Of a stretch of DNA of 18,017 nt, positions 6,183 to 12,906 are shown piece by piece. Made by a program: the position numbers and the translations under genes. The stretch is taken from NCBI GenBank assembly GCA_023434095.1, contig JAEYTJ010000203.1, forward strand, positions 1-18,017. The letters run 5' to 3'. The notes below the pieces were generated by a model. It searched no databases and was not told where the DNA came from. It was given only the letters and a program-made list of their open reading frames with translations. Each line of letters begins with the position of its first letter. Positions within the stretch are counted from its first letter, which is position 1. Source of the stretch: Pseudomonadota bacterium. GTDB taxonomy: Bacteria > Pseudomonadota > Alphaproteobacteria > Rhizobiales > Xanthobacteraceae.

Positions 6183-7646
6183 ATGATCCGCACAGGGCAG
6201 GACTATCGGCAGGGTCTTCAGGACGGTCGCGAAATCTGGATGGACGGCGAGCGGGTGAAAGACGTCACCACGCATCCCGCCTTCAAGCCGATCGTCGATG
6301 TGCGCGCCCGCATGTACGACATGGCGCATGAGGCCAGGTATCAGGATCGCCTCACCTATGTCGAAGAGAACAAGCGTAACACCATCTTCTACAAGCCGCC
6401 GCGCGAGACCAAGGACTGGAACGACAAGATCGAGGCCGTCGATCTCGTCATGAAGGACATTGGCGGCGTCGTCACCCGGGTCGGCGACGAGACCATCGGC
6501 GAGGTCTGGTCGCTGATCGACGGCCGCGACGTGCTGGCCGAGTACGATCCGCGCTTTGCCGACAATGTCGACCGCCACGTCCAGAACATCTTCGACAACG
6601 ACATCTTCCACATCTCCGCCAACACCGACCCGAAGGGCGACCGCTCCCTGCCCCCGCAGGAGCAGGACCCCGACATGATGGTGCATGTGGTCAAGGAGAC
6701 CGATGCCGGCATCGTCATCCGCGGGGCGAAGTACGAGACCGCCGCGGCCTATGCCGACCAGGCCTTCCTCAAGCCGACCGTCGGCGCCTGGACCAACGAG
6801 ACGCTGTCGGACTACGCCGTCGGCGGCATCATCTCGATGAGCGCGCCGGGCGTGAAGCAGATCTGCCGCTCTTCCTTCGCCGGCCGCACCAACCCGCAGG
6901 ATTACCCGCTGGCGAACAAGTTCGACGAGGTCGAATCCCTCGTCATCTTCGACAATGTGCTGATCCCGTGGGAGAACGTGTTCTTCTACCGCCACACCAA
7001 GGCGGCGCAGTACATCCGCGCCACGCTGCACCGCTACTCCGCCTTCCCTTATGTCCACCGCCTGCTCTATGTCGCGGACATGATGATCGGCGCGGCGATG
7101 TGGAACGCCAAGCAGACCGGCCTCGACAAGCTGCAGTCGGTGCGGGAGAAGCTGGCCGATCTCGTCTGCTACCGGGAGGGCATCAACGCCCATCTCACCG
7201 CTTCCATCGCGCTGGCCGAGAAGAGCCCGGGCGGGTTGCTGATGCCCAACCAGTCGCTGCTCTATGCCGGCCGCGTGCATGGCTGCTCCAACCTTCCGGC
7301 GATGATGCACATCGCCCGCGAGCTGTGCGGCGGCCAGATCTGCGTCACGCCGAACGCCGCCGCGTTCCACAATGCGGGTTCGGGCGACTGGCTGAAGAAG
7401 TTCTACACGCTGAACAAGCAGTGGGAGGCGGAGGACCGCCGCAAGCTGCTGGCCTTCGCCCGCGACCTCCTCAACTCCGACTATGCCGGCCACCGGCTGA
7501 CCTTCGTGCAGTTCGCGCAGGCGCCGCACTTCAACCACCTCAATGCCGTCTACAATGCCTTCGACTTTTCCGGCCCGCTGGACTTCGTCCGCAAGGCGGC
7601 CGGGCTGTCGGACAAGGTGACCGGCAAGGTCGCCGGCACCAACTGA
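6183..7646 (+). CDS. HpaB-family FADH2-dependent monooxygenase (oxygenase component)
   Basis: Oxygenase component of a two-component flavin monooxygenase of the 4-hydroxyphenylacetate 3-hydroxylase (HpaB) family, 487 residues, somewhat shorter than the roughly 520 of E. coli HpaB. Family landmarks are present: TDPKGDRSLP (about 148-157), IVIRGAKYETAAA (about 177-189), CRSSFAGRTNPQDYPL (about 228-243) and IFDNVLIPWENVFFY (about 255-269). The enzyme uses FADH2 from the reductase encoded next and O2 to hydroxylate a ring. The family also acts on halophenols and other aromatic or heteroaromatic rings, so the name HpaB should not be taken as substrate evidence; no homoprotocatechuate ring-cleavage genes are present. 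AAGGA lies 7 bases before the ATG. First gene of the operon, divergent from lysR. Confidence 0.88.
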   Translation: MIRTGQDYRQGLQDGREIWMDGERVKDVTTHPAFKPIVDVRARMYDMAHEARYQDRLTYVEENKRNTIFYKPPRETKDWNDKIEAVDLVMKDIGGVVTRVGDETIGEVWSLIDGRDVLAEYDPRFADNVDRHVQNIFDNDIFHISANTDPKGDRSLPPQEQDPDMMVHVVKETDAGIVIRGAKYETAAAYADQAFLKPTVGAWTNETLSDYAVGGIISMSAPGVKQICRSSFAGRTNPQDYPLANKFDEVESLVIFDNVLIPWENVFFYRHTKAAQYIRATLHRYSAFPYVHRLLYVADMMIGAAMWNAKQTGLDKLQSVREKLADLVCYREGINAHLTASIALAEKSPGGLLMPNQSLLYAGRVHGCSNLPAMMHIARELCGGQICVTPNAAAFHNAGSGDWLKKFYTLNKQWEAEDRRKLLAFARDLLNSDYAGHRLTFVQFAQAPHFNHLNAVYNAFDFSGPLDFVRKAAGLSDKVTGKVAGTN

Positions 7647-7658
7647 GGATCGACGCCG

Positions 7659-8150
7659 ATGCACGCCATCGACCCCGCCGCTTTCCGCCACGCCATGGGC
7701 CGCACCGCCGCCGGGGTGACCGTGGTGACGAGCGACGGCGAGCATGGCCGTGTCGGCGTCACCGTCTCCAGCCTGTCCTCGCTGTCGCTGGAGCCGCCCT
7801 CGGTGCTGTTCTGCCTGCACCGGGAAAGCCGCTGCCTGCCGATATTGCTGTCCAATGGCGTGTTCGCGGCGAACATTCTCGCCCAGGGCCAGCAGCGCGT
7901 GGCGGATTCCTTCGCCGGGCTGGTGCCGGAACTGCGCGAGGACCGTTTCGGCGCCGGCGAATGGGACGGCCTCGCCACCGGCGCGCCGCTGCTGCGCGGC
8001 GCGCTGTGCCGCTTCGACTGCCGGCTGGCAAATGTGTTCGAGCATGGTACCCACCGCATCATCGCCGGCAATGTGGTGGCGATGGAAACCCATGCCGAGC
8101 ATCCGTTGGTCTATTCAGATCGCCGCTACCGCCGGCTCGACGTGGCGTGA
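7659..8150 (+). CDS. Flavin reductase, HpaC-like component
   Basis: Small flavin:NAD(P)H reductase of 163 residues with the flavin_reductase-like (FMN-binding split barrel) domain over most of its length. Landmarks are RHAMGRTAAGVTVVTS (about 10-25), GVTVSSLSSLSLEPPSVLFCLHRES (about 34-58, the flavin phosphate and isoalloxazine region), FAANILAQGQQ (about 69-79), and the C-terminal HRIIAGNVVA. It should supply reduced flavin to the oxygenase encoded immediately upstream. The gap is 12 bases and the GAGGA ribosome-binding site overlaps the stop codon of the oxygenase gene, so the two are translationally close, as expected for partners. Confidence 0.9.
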   Translation: MHAIDPAAFRHAMGRTAAGVTVVTSDGEHGRVGVTVSSLSSLSLEPPSVLFCLHRESRCLPILLSNGVFAANILAQGQQRVADSFAGLVPELREDRFGAGEWDGLATGAPLLRGALCRFDCRLANVFEHGTHRIIAGNVVAMETHAEHPLVYSDRRYRRLDVA

Positions 8151-8193
8151 GCGTTTTCCCTTCTTCCGTCCCTCTCCAGCAAAGGCCGCCTCC

Positions 8194-8616
8194 ATGCCGA
8201 CGCACAAGCGCATCCGCCCGTTCAACACCAAGGAAACCTACCCCGAGCAGAAGCTGAACAACGACCTGTCGCAGGGCGTGGTGGCGCGGGGGACCATGGT
8301 GTTCCTGCGCGGGCAGGTGGCGCAGGATCTCGACACGCGCGAGAGCGTGCATGTCGGCGATGCCGGCGCCCAGACCGCCAAGGCGATGGCCAACATCAAG
8401 ATGCTGCTGGAAGAGGCGGGCAGCGAGATGAGCCATATCTGCCGCATCGTCGTCTACCTCACCGATATCCGCTACCGTGAGGCGGTCTATCTGGAGATGG
8501 GCAAGTGGATGGGCGGCGTGTTCCCCTGCTCCACCGGCCTCGTCGTGCCGGCGCTGGCGCGGCCGGAATGGCTGGTCGAAATCGAGGTCACCGCCGTCAT
8601 TCCCGACGCCGCGTGA
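8194..8616 (+). CDS. Rid-family (YjgF/YER057c/UK114) protein without the catalytic arginine
   Basis: 140 residues with the chorismate-mutase-like Rid fold signature: GTMVFLRGQVAQDLDT (about 33-48), QTAKAMANIKMLLEEAGS (about 60-77), and the C-terminal LVEIEVTAVIP (about 127-137). Classical RidA has an arginine after F-P-A (FPARS in E. coli) that binds the substrate carboxylate in imine/enamine hydrolysis. Here the corresponding stretch is FPCSTGLVV (110-118), so the arginine is absent. Such Rid subgroups are not known to have the standard deaminase activity; they occur in catabolic clusters and may act on other intermediates. The ATG at 8194 is chosen because a longer frame upstream overlaps the flavin reductase and lacks Rid likeness. 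The gaps are 43 bases to the reductase and 10 to the next gene. Confidence 0.88.
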   Translation: MPTHKRIRPFNTKETYPEQKLNNDLSQGVVARGTMVFLRGQVAQDLDTRESVHVGDAGAQTAKAMANIKMLLEEAGSEMSHICRIVVYLTDIRYREAVYLEMGKWMGGVFPCSTGLVVPALARPEWLVEIEVTAVIPDAA

Positions 8617-8626
8617 GGGGCTGCGC

Positions 8627-9301
8627 ATGACCTTCTCCATTTCCGCCCGCTGCCCGCGCACCGGGCAGTTCGGCATTGCGGTGTCCTCCTCCTCGCCGGC
8701 GGTGGCGGCGCGCTGCGCCCATGCCCGCGCCGGCGTCGGCGCGGTGGCGACGCAGAACATCACCGATCCCACGCTGGGGCCGAAGGGGCTGGACCTGATG
8801 GCCGCCGGCCTTTCCGCGCCGGAAGCGCTGGCCCGGCTGCGGGCGGAAGGATCGCATATCGATTACCGGCAGATCGCGCTCGTCGATGCGCAGGGCCGCA
8901 CCGCCGGCTTCTCCGGCGCGAAGACGCTCGGCACTCATCATATCGCCGAGGGCGACGGCGTGGTGGCGGCGGGCAATCTTCTCTCCTCGCCGCGCGTGCC
9001 GCAGGCGATGGTCGACGCCTTCACCGCCGCCTCGGGACCCCTCGGCGACCGGCTGGTCGCTGCCATGAAGGCGGCGCTGGCGGCCGGCGGCGAGGAGGGA
9101 CCCGTGCATTCCGTCGGCATGCTCGTGGTCGACAAGGTGGCCTGGCCGGTGACCGACCTGCGCGTGGACTGGCACGACACCGACCCCATCGGCGCACTGT
9201 CCGATCTGTGGGAGCTGTGGAAGCCACAGATGGAGGCCTATGTCACCCGCGCCCTCGACCCCTCCACCGCGCCTTCCTACGGCGTGCCGGGGGATGAGTG
9301 A
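8627..9301 (+). CDS. DUF1028 protein, putative Ntn-type hydrolase
   Basis: 224 residues of the DUF1028 family, predicted to have the N-terminal nucleophile (Ntn) hydrolase fold. The start MTFSISARCPRTGQFGIAVSSSSPAVAARCAHARAGVGAVATQ and the run TDPTLGPKGLDLMAAGLSAPEAL (about 46-68) are typical. After removal of the initiator methionine, Thr2 would become the N-terminal residue and could be the nucleophile; this is inference from the fold class. The C-terminal part (PIGALSDLWELWKPQMEAY) is also family-like. Ntn hydrolases cleave amide bonds, which would suit opening or deacylating a nitrogen-containing intermediate. A GAGGGG ribosome-binding site overlaps the stop of the Rid gene, 6 bases before ATG, so the pair is tightly coupled. 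No enzymatic role is established for the family. Confidence 0.85.
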   Translation: MTFSISARCPRTGQFGIAVSSSSPAVAARCAHARAGVGAVATQNITDPTLGPKGLDLMAAGLSAPEALARLRAEGSHIDYRQIALVDAQGRTAGFSGAKTLGTHHIAEGDGVVAAGNLLSSPRVPQAMVDAFTAASGPLGDRLVAAMKAALAAGGEEGPVHSVGMLVVDKVAWPVTDLRVDWHDTDPIGALSDLWELWKPQMEAYVTRALDPSTAPSYGVPGDE

Positions 9302-9315
9302 GGGGCGAGGGCGCC

Positions 9316-9445
9316 TGCGTGCTTCGAGACGCGGGGCTGCGCCCCGCTCCTCAGCATGACGAGGCGCCGTCGCCGGGATCGTATCTGCACTCTGAACAAC
9401 CGCCGTCATGCTGAGGAGCGCACGTCAGCGCGCTCGAAGCATGCA
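9316..9445. repeat. Inverted pair of dispersed repeats (copies B and C) inside the catabolic operon
   Basis: Copy B (9316-9364) is like copy A at 1711-1759. Copy C (9404-9445) is the same element inverted. Arms pair as 9316-9328 with 9433-9445 (12 of 13) and 9346-9361 with 9404-9419 (16 of 16). Copy B also contains its own perfect hairpin GCGGGGC-TGC-GCCCCGC at 9331-9347. The pair fills most of the 185-bp gap between the DUF1028 and GlcG-like genes; nothing else is visible in that gap except the GlcG ribosome-binding site. In RNA this would form a very stable long hairpin and could split the operon into two expression levels. Confidence 0.85.
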
Positions 9446-9486
9446 GCCTCTCTCCGCCAGCCCTTTTCCAGCCCCGCGAGGCCCGC

Positions 9487-9912
9487 ATGTCCGTTACCCG
9501 CCCGGCCCTCAAGCTCACCCATGAGGGCGCACTGAAGATGCTCGCCGCCGCCGTCGCCCGGGCGAGCGAGATGGGCGTGCCGCAGAACGTCAACATCGTC
9601 GACGAGGGCGGCAATCTGCTCGCCTTCGTGCGCATGGACGGGGCCAAGCTGCTCTCGCGCGAGACCTCGCTGTCCAAGGCGATCACCGCCGCCTCGCACC
9701 GCCAGCCCTCCTCGCGCTTGAACCCGGCCGACGAGATCAAGCTCTCCCTCGCCGCCGGCCAGCGCCTGACCAATCTGGAAGGCGGCCTGCCCATCGTCAT
9801 CGACGGCATCTGCGTCGGCGGCATCGGGGTCGGCTCCGGCAAGGCCGCCGAGGATGTCGAGGTGGCGCGCGCGGCGCTCAAGGCTATCGGCGCGGAGGAT
9901 CAGATCCCGTGA
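9487..9912 (+). CDS. GlcG/HbpS-like (heme-binding/PduO C-terminal domain) protein
   Basis: 141 residues covered by one GlcG/HbpS-like domain. The landmarks are LTHEGALKMLAAAVARASEMGVPQNVNIVDEGGNLLAFVRMDGA (about 9-52), SLSKAITAAS (about 60-69), GGLPIVIDGICVGGIGVGSG (about 100-119) and AEDVEVARAALKAI (near the end). HbpS of Streptomyces binds heme and senses redox state; GlcG in glycolate operons has no firm function. Homologues turn up in many catabolic operons, often as accessory proteins. No signal peptide is visible, so it is likely cytosolic. It is separated from the DUF1028 gene by the repeat pair, and its stop overlaps the GTG start of the next gene by four bases. Confidence 0.88.
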   Translation: MSVTRPALKLTHEGALKMLAAAVARASEMGVPQNVNIVDEGGNLLAFVRMDGAKLLSRETSLSKAITAASHRQPSSRLNPADEIKLSLAAGQRLTNLEGGLPIVIDGICVGGIGVGSGKAAEDVEVARAALKAIGAEDQIP

Positions 9913-10535
9913 AGCTGCTCCACGTCCCCACATCTCCCTTCGTGCGCAAGGTCATGGTCGTCGCGCGCGAGACCGGCCTCGCGGACCGCATCGAGATCGT
10001 CTTCAACGCCGCCAGCCCGCTCGCGCGCGACCCGGCGCTCACCGCGCTGAACCCGCTGGGCAAGATCCCGGCACTGGTGCTGGACGACGGCCGGGTGCTC
10101 TACGACAGCGCCGTCATCTGCGAATATCTCGCCGACCTCGCCGGCGACCGCGACATCTTCCCCGCCGGCCCGGCGCGCTGGGAGGCGCTGACCCTGCAGG
10201 CGCTCGGCGACGGGCTGCTCGATGCCGCCGTCGGCAATCGCTACGAGACGGTGATGCGGCCGGAGGCGCTCCGCTGGCCGGACTGGTCGCAGGCGCAGAT
10301 GGCCAAGATCACGGGCGCGCTCGATGCGATCGAGCAGGCTGTTCACACTGGCCTCATCGCACCCACTCTCCACCACATCGGTCTCATTACCCTCGGCTGC
10401 GCGCTGGGCTATCTCGACTTCCGCTATGCGGATCTGCAATGGCGCGAGGGCCGTCCGGCGACGGCGGAATGGTTCGCCGCCTTCGATGCGCGCCCCGCCA
10501 TGGCCGCCACCCGCCCGCGCGAGCGCACGGCCTGA
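9909..10535 (+). CDS. Glutathione S-transferase family protein
   Basis: 208 residues. The N-terminal thioredoxin-like domain (about 1-80) starts KLLHVPTSPFVRKVMVVARETGL, where Ser9 in TSPFVRKV is the likely glutathione-activating residue, and continues with the cis-proline motif NPLGKIPAL (about 48-56) and the gamma-glutamyl-binding DSAVICEYL (about 67-75). The C-terminal helical domain (about 85-205) is typical of YibF/Nu-like bacterial members. The GTG start at 9909 overlaps the preceding stop as GTGA, so translation is coupled. In aromatic catabolic operons such proteins isomerise, dehalogenate or detoxify reactive intermediates; which applies here cannot be told. Confidence 0.87.
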   Translation: MKLLHVPTSPFVRKVMVVARETGLADRIEIVFNAASPLARDPALTALNPLGKIPALVLDDGRVLYDSAVICEYLADLAGDRDIFPAGPARWEALTLQALGDGLLDAAVGNRYETVMRPEALRWPDWSQAQMAKITGALDAIEQAVHTGLIAPTLHHIGLITLGCALGYLDFRYADLQWREGRPATAEWFAAFDARPAMAATRPRERTA

Positions 10536-10561
10536 CCCGTTTCTGAAAGGCGTGACATATC

Positions 10562-11014
10562 ATGAGCTTGCCGCCCGTCCGCCTGTTCGTGCTGAACGGC
10601 GCCAACACCAATCTCTACGGTCTGGATCCCACCGGCCCCTACGGCGCCCTGACCCTCGAGGATATCGCGCAGGACTGCCGGGCACGGGCGCAAGCCCTTG
10701 GCGGAACAGTCGATTTCCGCCAGACGAACCATGAGGGCGTGCTGGTCGACTGGATCCAGGAGGCACGGACGGCAGCGGACGGCATCGTCATCAATGCCGG
10801 CAGCCTTTCCTACACCTCCATCGCCCTGCTCGACGCGCTGTCGGCGATCCAGAAGCCCGCTTTTCAGGTGCATGTGAGCAACGTCTTCAAGCGCGAACCC
10901 TTCCGTCACCAAGCCCCGCTGGCGGCGGCGGTAACAGGATGCATTATCGGGCTGGGGCCGTCCGGCTACGGCGTGGCGGTCGAATCGCTGATTGCCCATA
11001 TCCGGCGGGGGTGA
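10562..11014 (+). CDS. AroQ-like type II dehydroquinase homologue with altered active site
   Basis: 150 residues with the complete type II 3-dehydroquinate dehydratase fold: VLNGANTNLYG (10-20), FRQTNHEGVLVDWIQEAR (52-69), IVINAGSLSYTSIALLDAL (75-93), VHVSNVFKREPFRH (103-116). The catalytic Tyr27 is kept, as are Asn78, His104, Arg111 and Arg115. However, aligning LYGLDPTGPYG with the canonical LGRREPAVYG puts Asp22 where the loop arginine (Arg19 in the M. tuberculosis enzyme) that activates the tyrosine should be, and Tyr84 where the substrate-contacting His81 should be. The glutamate before VH is Gln102. A normal shikimate-pathway role is therefore doubtful; a related dehydration or hydration in catabolism is more likely. 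It is the last gene of the cluster, 26 bases after the GST gene. Confidence 0.85.
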   Translation: MSLPPVRLFVLNGANTNLYGLDPTGPYGALTLEDIAQDCRARAQALGGTVDFRQTNHEGVLVDWIQEARTAADGIVINAGSLSYTSIALLDALSAIQKPAFQVHVSNVFKREPFRHQAPLAAAVTGCIIGLGPSGYGVAVESLIAHIRRG

Positions 11015-11047
11015 AAGCCGTTTTCCAGCAAGGAGATCGGCCTTTCA
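11012..11047. terminator. Possible bidirectional terminator between convergent aroQ-like and pxpC genes
   Basis: TGAAAGCCG (11012-11020) pairs with CGGCCTTTCA (11038-11047) with one bulged C, around a 17-base loop. The stem includes both stop codons, TGA of the aroQ-like gene and TCA (TGA in reverse) of pxpC. The AAAG/CTTT ends give short U-rich tails in either direction. The stem is modest, hence the low confidence. Confidence 0.4.
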
Positions 11048-12076
11048 CAGCCCGCTGACCACGCCGGAAATCAGGTTGGCGCCATGGAGCGCCTCAAGGT
11101 CGAGCCGGGCGCCCTCGCGCACCGGCGCCAGCGCGGCGATCATGGCCGCGATCTCCGCTTCCGCCGCACGGCGCGCCGCCTCGGCTTCCGCGACGCTCAC
11201 CGCCACGAAACGCAGCATCGCGCCGGGCACCAGACGGCCGGCGCGCGGCAGGTCGGCGGAAATCACGGTGGCGATCTTGGCATAGCCGCCAATGGTTTGA
11301 TGGTCGGCCAGCAGCACGATAGGCAGCCCCGAGCCCGGCACCTGGACGGCGCCGGTGGCGATGCCGTCCGAGACGATATCGGCGCCGCCACGGAAAGAGA
11401 GCGCCGGGCCCTCAAGCCGCAAACCCATGCGGTCCGCCTCGCGGGAGACGCGGTAGGGGGTGCTGAAGAAGGCGTCGAGCGCTGGGTCGGTGAAGGCGTC
11501 GGCCTGCGGGCCCGGCACGGCCCGCAGCGTCACCTCGCCGTCGGGCCGGGGAGGAGAGGGAAGTTCGAGGCAGGGGCCCTGGGCCGCAATCTCGCCGATG
11601 ACGAGGCGGTCGCCGGCCACCAGGGCCCGCCCCTCATGGCCGCCGAAGCCGCTCTTCAGGTCGGTCGCGCGCGCGCCCATGACGCGCGGCACGTCGATCC
11701 CTCCGGCGAAAGCCAGCACGGCGCAGCCCGAGCCCGAGAGCGCGCCGACGCGCACGCGCGCGCCGTCCGGCACGTCGATAGCGCGCCAGCCACTGTAACG
11801 CTGCGTCTCGCCGGCCACGGTAACCTCGATCGCGGCCCGCGCCCCCGCCAGCGCCAGCCGCACCGGGCCGCCGGTCACCTCGAATGTCGGCCCGACCAGC
11901 CGGATTTCCAGCCCCGCCGCGCCGGCCTCGTTGCCGACCAGCGCGTTGGCAAGCCGCAGCGCCATCCCGTCCAGCGCGCCGCAGACCGGCACGCCATAGG
12001 CCTGGAAGCCAGGGCGGCCGAGGTCCTGCACGGTCGTCTGGGGACCGGGCTGGAGGAGGACGAGGCGGGGCGTCAC
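11045..12076 (-). CDS. pxpC: 5-oxoprolinase subunit PxpC (KipA-like, biotin-dependent carboxylase-like fold)
   Basis: 343 residues of the KipA/YbgK family, near the usual length. Landmarks are LLQPGPQTTVQDLGRPGFQAYGVPVCGALDGMALRLANALVGN (about 7-49), the middle YRVSREADRMGLRLEGPAL (about 209-227), and SDGIATGAVQVPGSGLPIVLLADHQTIGGYAKIATVISADLPRAGRLVPG (about 237-286). With PxpA and PxpB it forms the ATP-dependent bacterial 5-oxoprolinase that opens 5-oxoproline to glutamate. It starts with GTG, overlapping the pxpB stop as GTGA, so the two subunits are translationally coupled as expected for a PxpBC complex. Homologues may serve other lactams, so the substrate is presumed rather than shown. 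Confidence 0.9.
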   Translation of the reverse strand: MTPRLVLLQPGPQTTVQDLGRPGFQAYGVPVCGALDGMALRLANALVGNEAGAAGLEIRLVGPTFEVTGGPVRLALAGARAAIEVTVAGETQRYSGWRAIDVPDGARVRVGALSGSGCAVLAFAGGIDVPRVMGARATDLKSGFGGHEGRALVAGDRLVIGEIAAQGPCLELPSPPRPDGEVTLRAVPGPQADAFTDPALDAFFSTPYRVSREADRMGLRLEGPALSFRGGADIVSDGIATGAVQVPGSGLPIVLLADHQTIGGYAKIATVISADLPRAGRLVPGAMLRFVAVSVAEAEAARRAAEAEIAAMIAALAPVREGARLDLEALHGANLISGVVSGL

Positions 12077-12828
12077 GCGGGTGTCCCTTCCAATTCCGGG
12101 GTGTAGCGGCCCTGCGCAACGGCCTCGGCGATGACGGCATGCGCGTTCGCCTCCACCGGCACGAACCGCACGCCGTCGCCGGGTGCGAAGAGGGTCGGCG
12201 GCGCCTTGCCGGCATCGAAGAAGCGCAGCGGCGTATGGCCGATGAGATGCCAGCCGCCGGGCGATTCTACGGGGTAGATGCCCGTCATGCGCTGGGCGAT
12301 CGCAACCGACCCGGCCGGCACCCTTACGCGCGGGCTCGCCCGGCGGGGCAGGTCGAGCGGCGCGGGCAGGTCGCCGAGATAGGCGAAGCCCGGCAGGAAG
12401 CCCTGCACATAGACCCGGTAGAGCGTGCCGGCATGGAGGGCGACCACCTCCGCTTCGGCGAGGCCCGTCGCCGCCGCCACCTCCGCGAGGTCCGGCCCCG
12501 AAGGTCCGCCATAGAGCACCGGAATCCGCCAGATGCGTGCGGGCCCCGCACCGGCATCGTCATCCAGCTCCAGCGCGCCGATCAGCGCCTGCAGCGTCGG
12601 CGCGCAGGTGCGCAGCGGGTCGTAATGCACCAGCAGCGAGCGGAAGCTGGGCACGGTCTCCACCAGACCTTCCGGGGAGGCGTCGGCAAGCAGGGCAGCG
12701 GTGCGGTGGACCCGCGCGTTGATCGCGGGGTCGATGCGGTCGCCGAACTCGACCGCGAAGGCGGTGTCGCCGACCGGCAGGAAGCGCGCCCGCTCGCTGA
12801 TCCGCTCCGCCGTCGCCTTGCCCGCCAT
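12073..12828 (-). CDS. pxpB: 5-oxoprolinase subunit PxpB (KipI-like)
   Basis: 251 residues of the KipI/YbgJ family. Landmarks are FLPVGDTAFAVEFGDRIDPAINARV (about 15-39), VPSFRSLLVHYDPLRT (about 59-74), IPVLYGG-PSGPDLAEVAAATGL (about 97-119), YRVYVQGFLPGFAYLGDLP (about 137-155) and YPVESPGGWHLIGHTPL (about 185-201). The protein works with PxpC; in Bacillus the fused or paired KipI/KipA proteins were first described as regulators of the sporulation kinase, but the conserved bacterial role is 5-oxoproline hydrolysis. A GGGAG ribosome-binding site is placed before the ATG. The gene is divergent from pxpA, with 78 bp between starts. Confidence 0.9.
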   Translation of the reverse strand: MAGKATAERISERARFLPVGDTAFAVEFGDRIDPAINARVHRTAALLADASPEGLVETVPSFRSLLVHYDPLRTCAPTLQALIGALELDDDAGAGPARIWRIPVLYGGPSGPDLAEVAAATGLAEAEVVALHAGTLYRVYVQGFLPGFAYLGDLPAPLDLPRRASPRVRVPAGSVAIAQRMTGIYPVESPGGWHLIGHTPLRFFDAGKAPPTLFAPGDGVRFVPVEANAHAVIAEAVAQGRYTPELEGTPA

Positions 12829-12906
12829 TCATGTCTCTCCCGCGTTCCGACGTGAAGGCATTATCGTATAAAGCATGTCACCGACGTCAGGCATGAGGGA
12901 GCTTCC
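12829..12906. promoter_or_regulatory. Divergent promoter region between pxpB and pxpA
   Basis: This 78-bp gap must serve both directions. The only promoter-like element I see is a TATAAA at 12867-12872 read on the plus strand, with no convincing -35 box at the right distance. The pxpA ribosome-binding site (GAGGGAG, 12895-12901) is at the right end. No clear operator dyad and no copy of the 4361/6152 motif is present, so pxp genes may not share that control. Confidence 0.35.

Noticed and set aside
6180..8102. 640-codon minus-strand frame opposite the monooxygenase and reductase genes
   Set aside because: Composition (Arg, His, Gln, Ala and Gly repeats) is typical of an antisense shadow; the plus-strand genes show full family motifs.
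6183..8150. Calling the pair hpaB-hpaC for 4-hydroxyphenylacetate degradation
   Set aside because: Family membership is clear but no hpaD/E/F/G/H-type genes accompany it, and the neighbours differ, so the symbols would over-specify the substrate.
10562..11014. Annotating the AroQ-like gene as the shikimate-pathway enzyme aroQ
   Set aside because: The essential loop arginine is replaced by aspartate and a conserved histidine by tyrosine, and the gene ends a catabolic operon.
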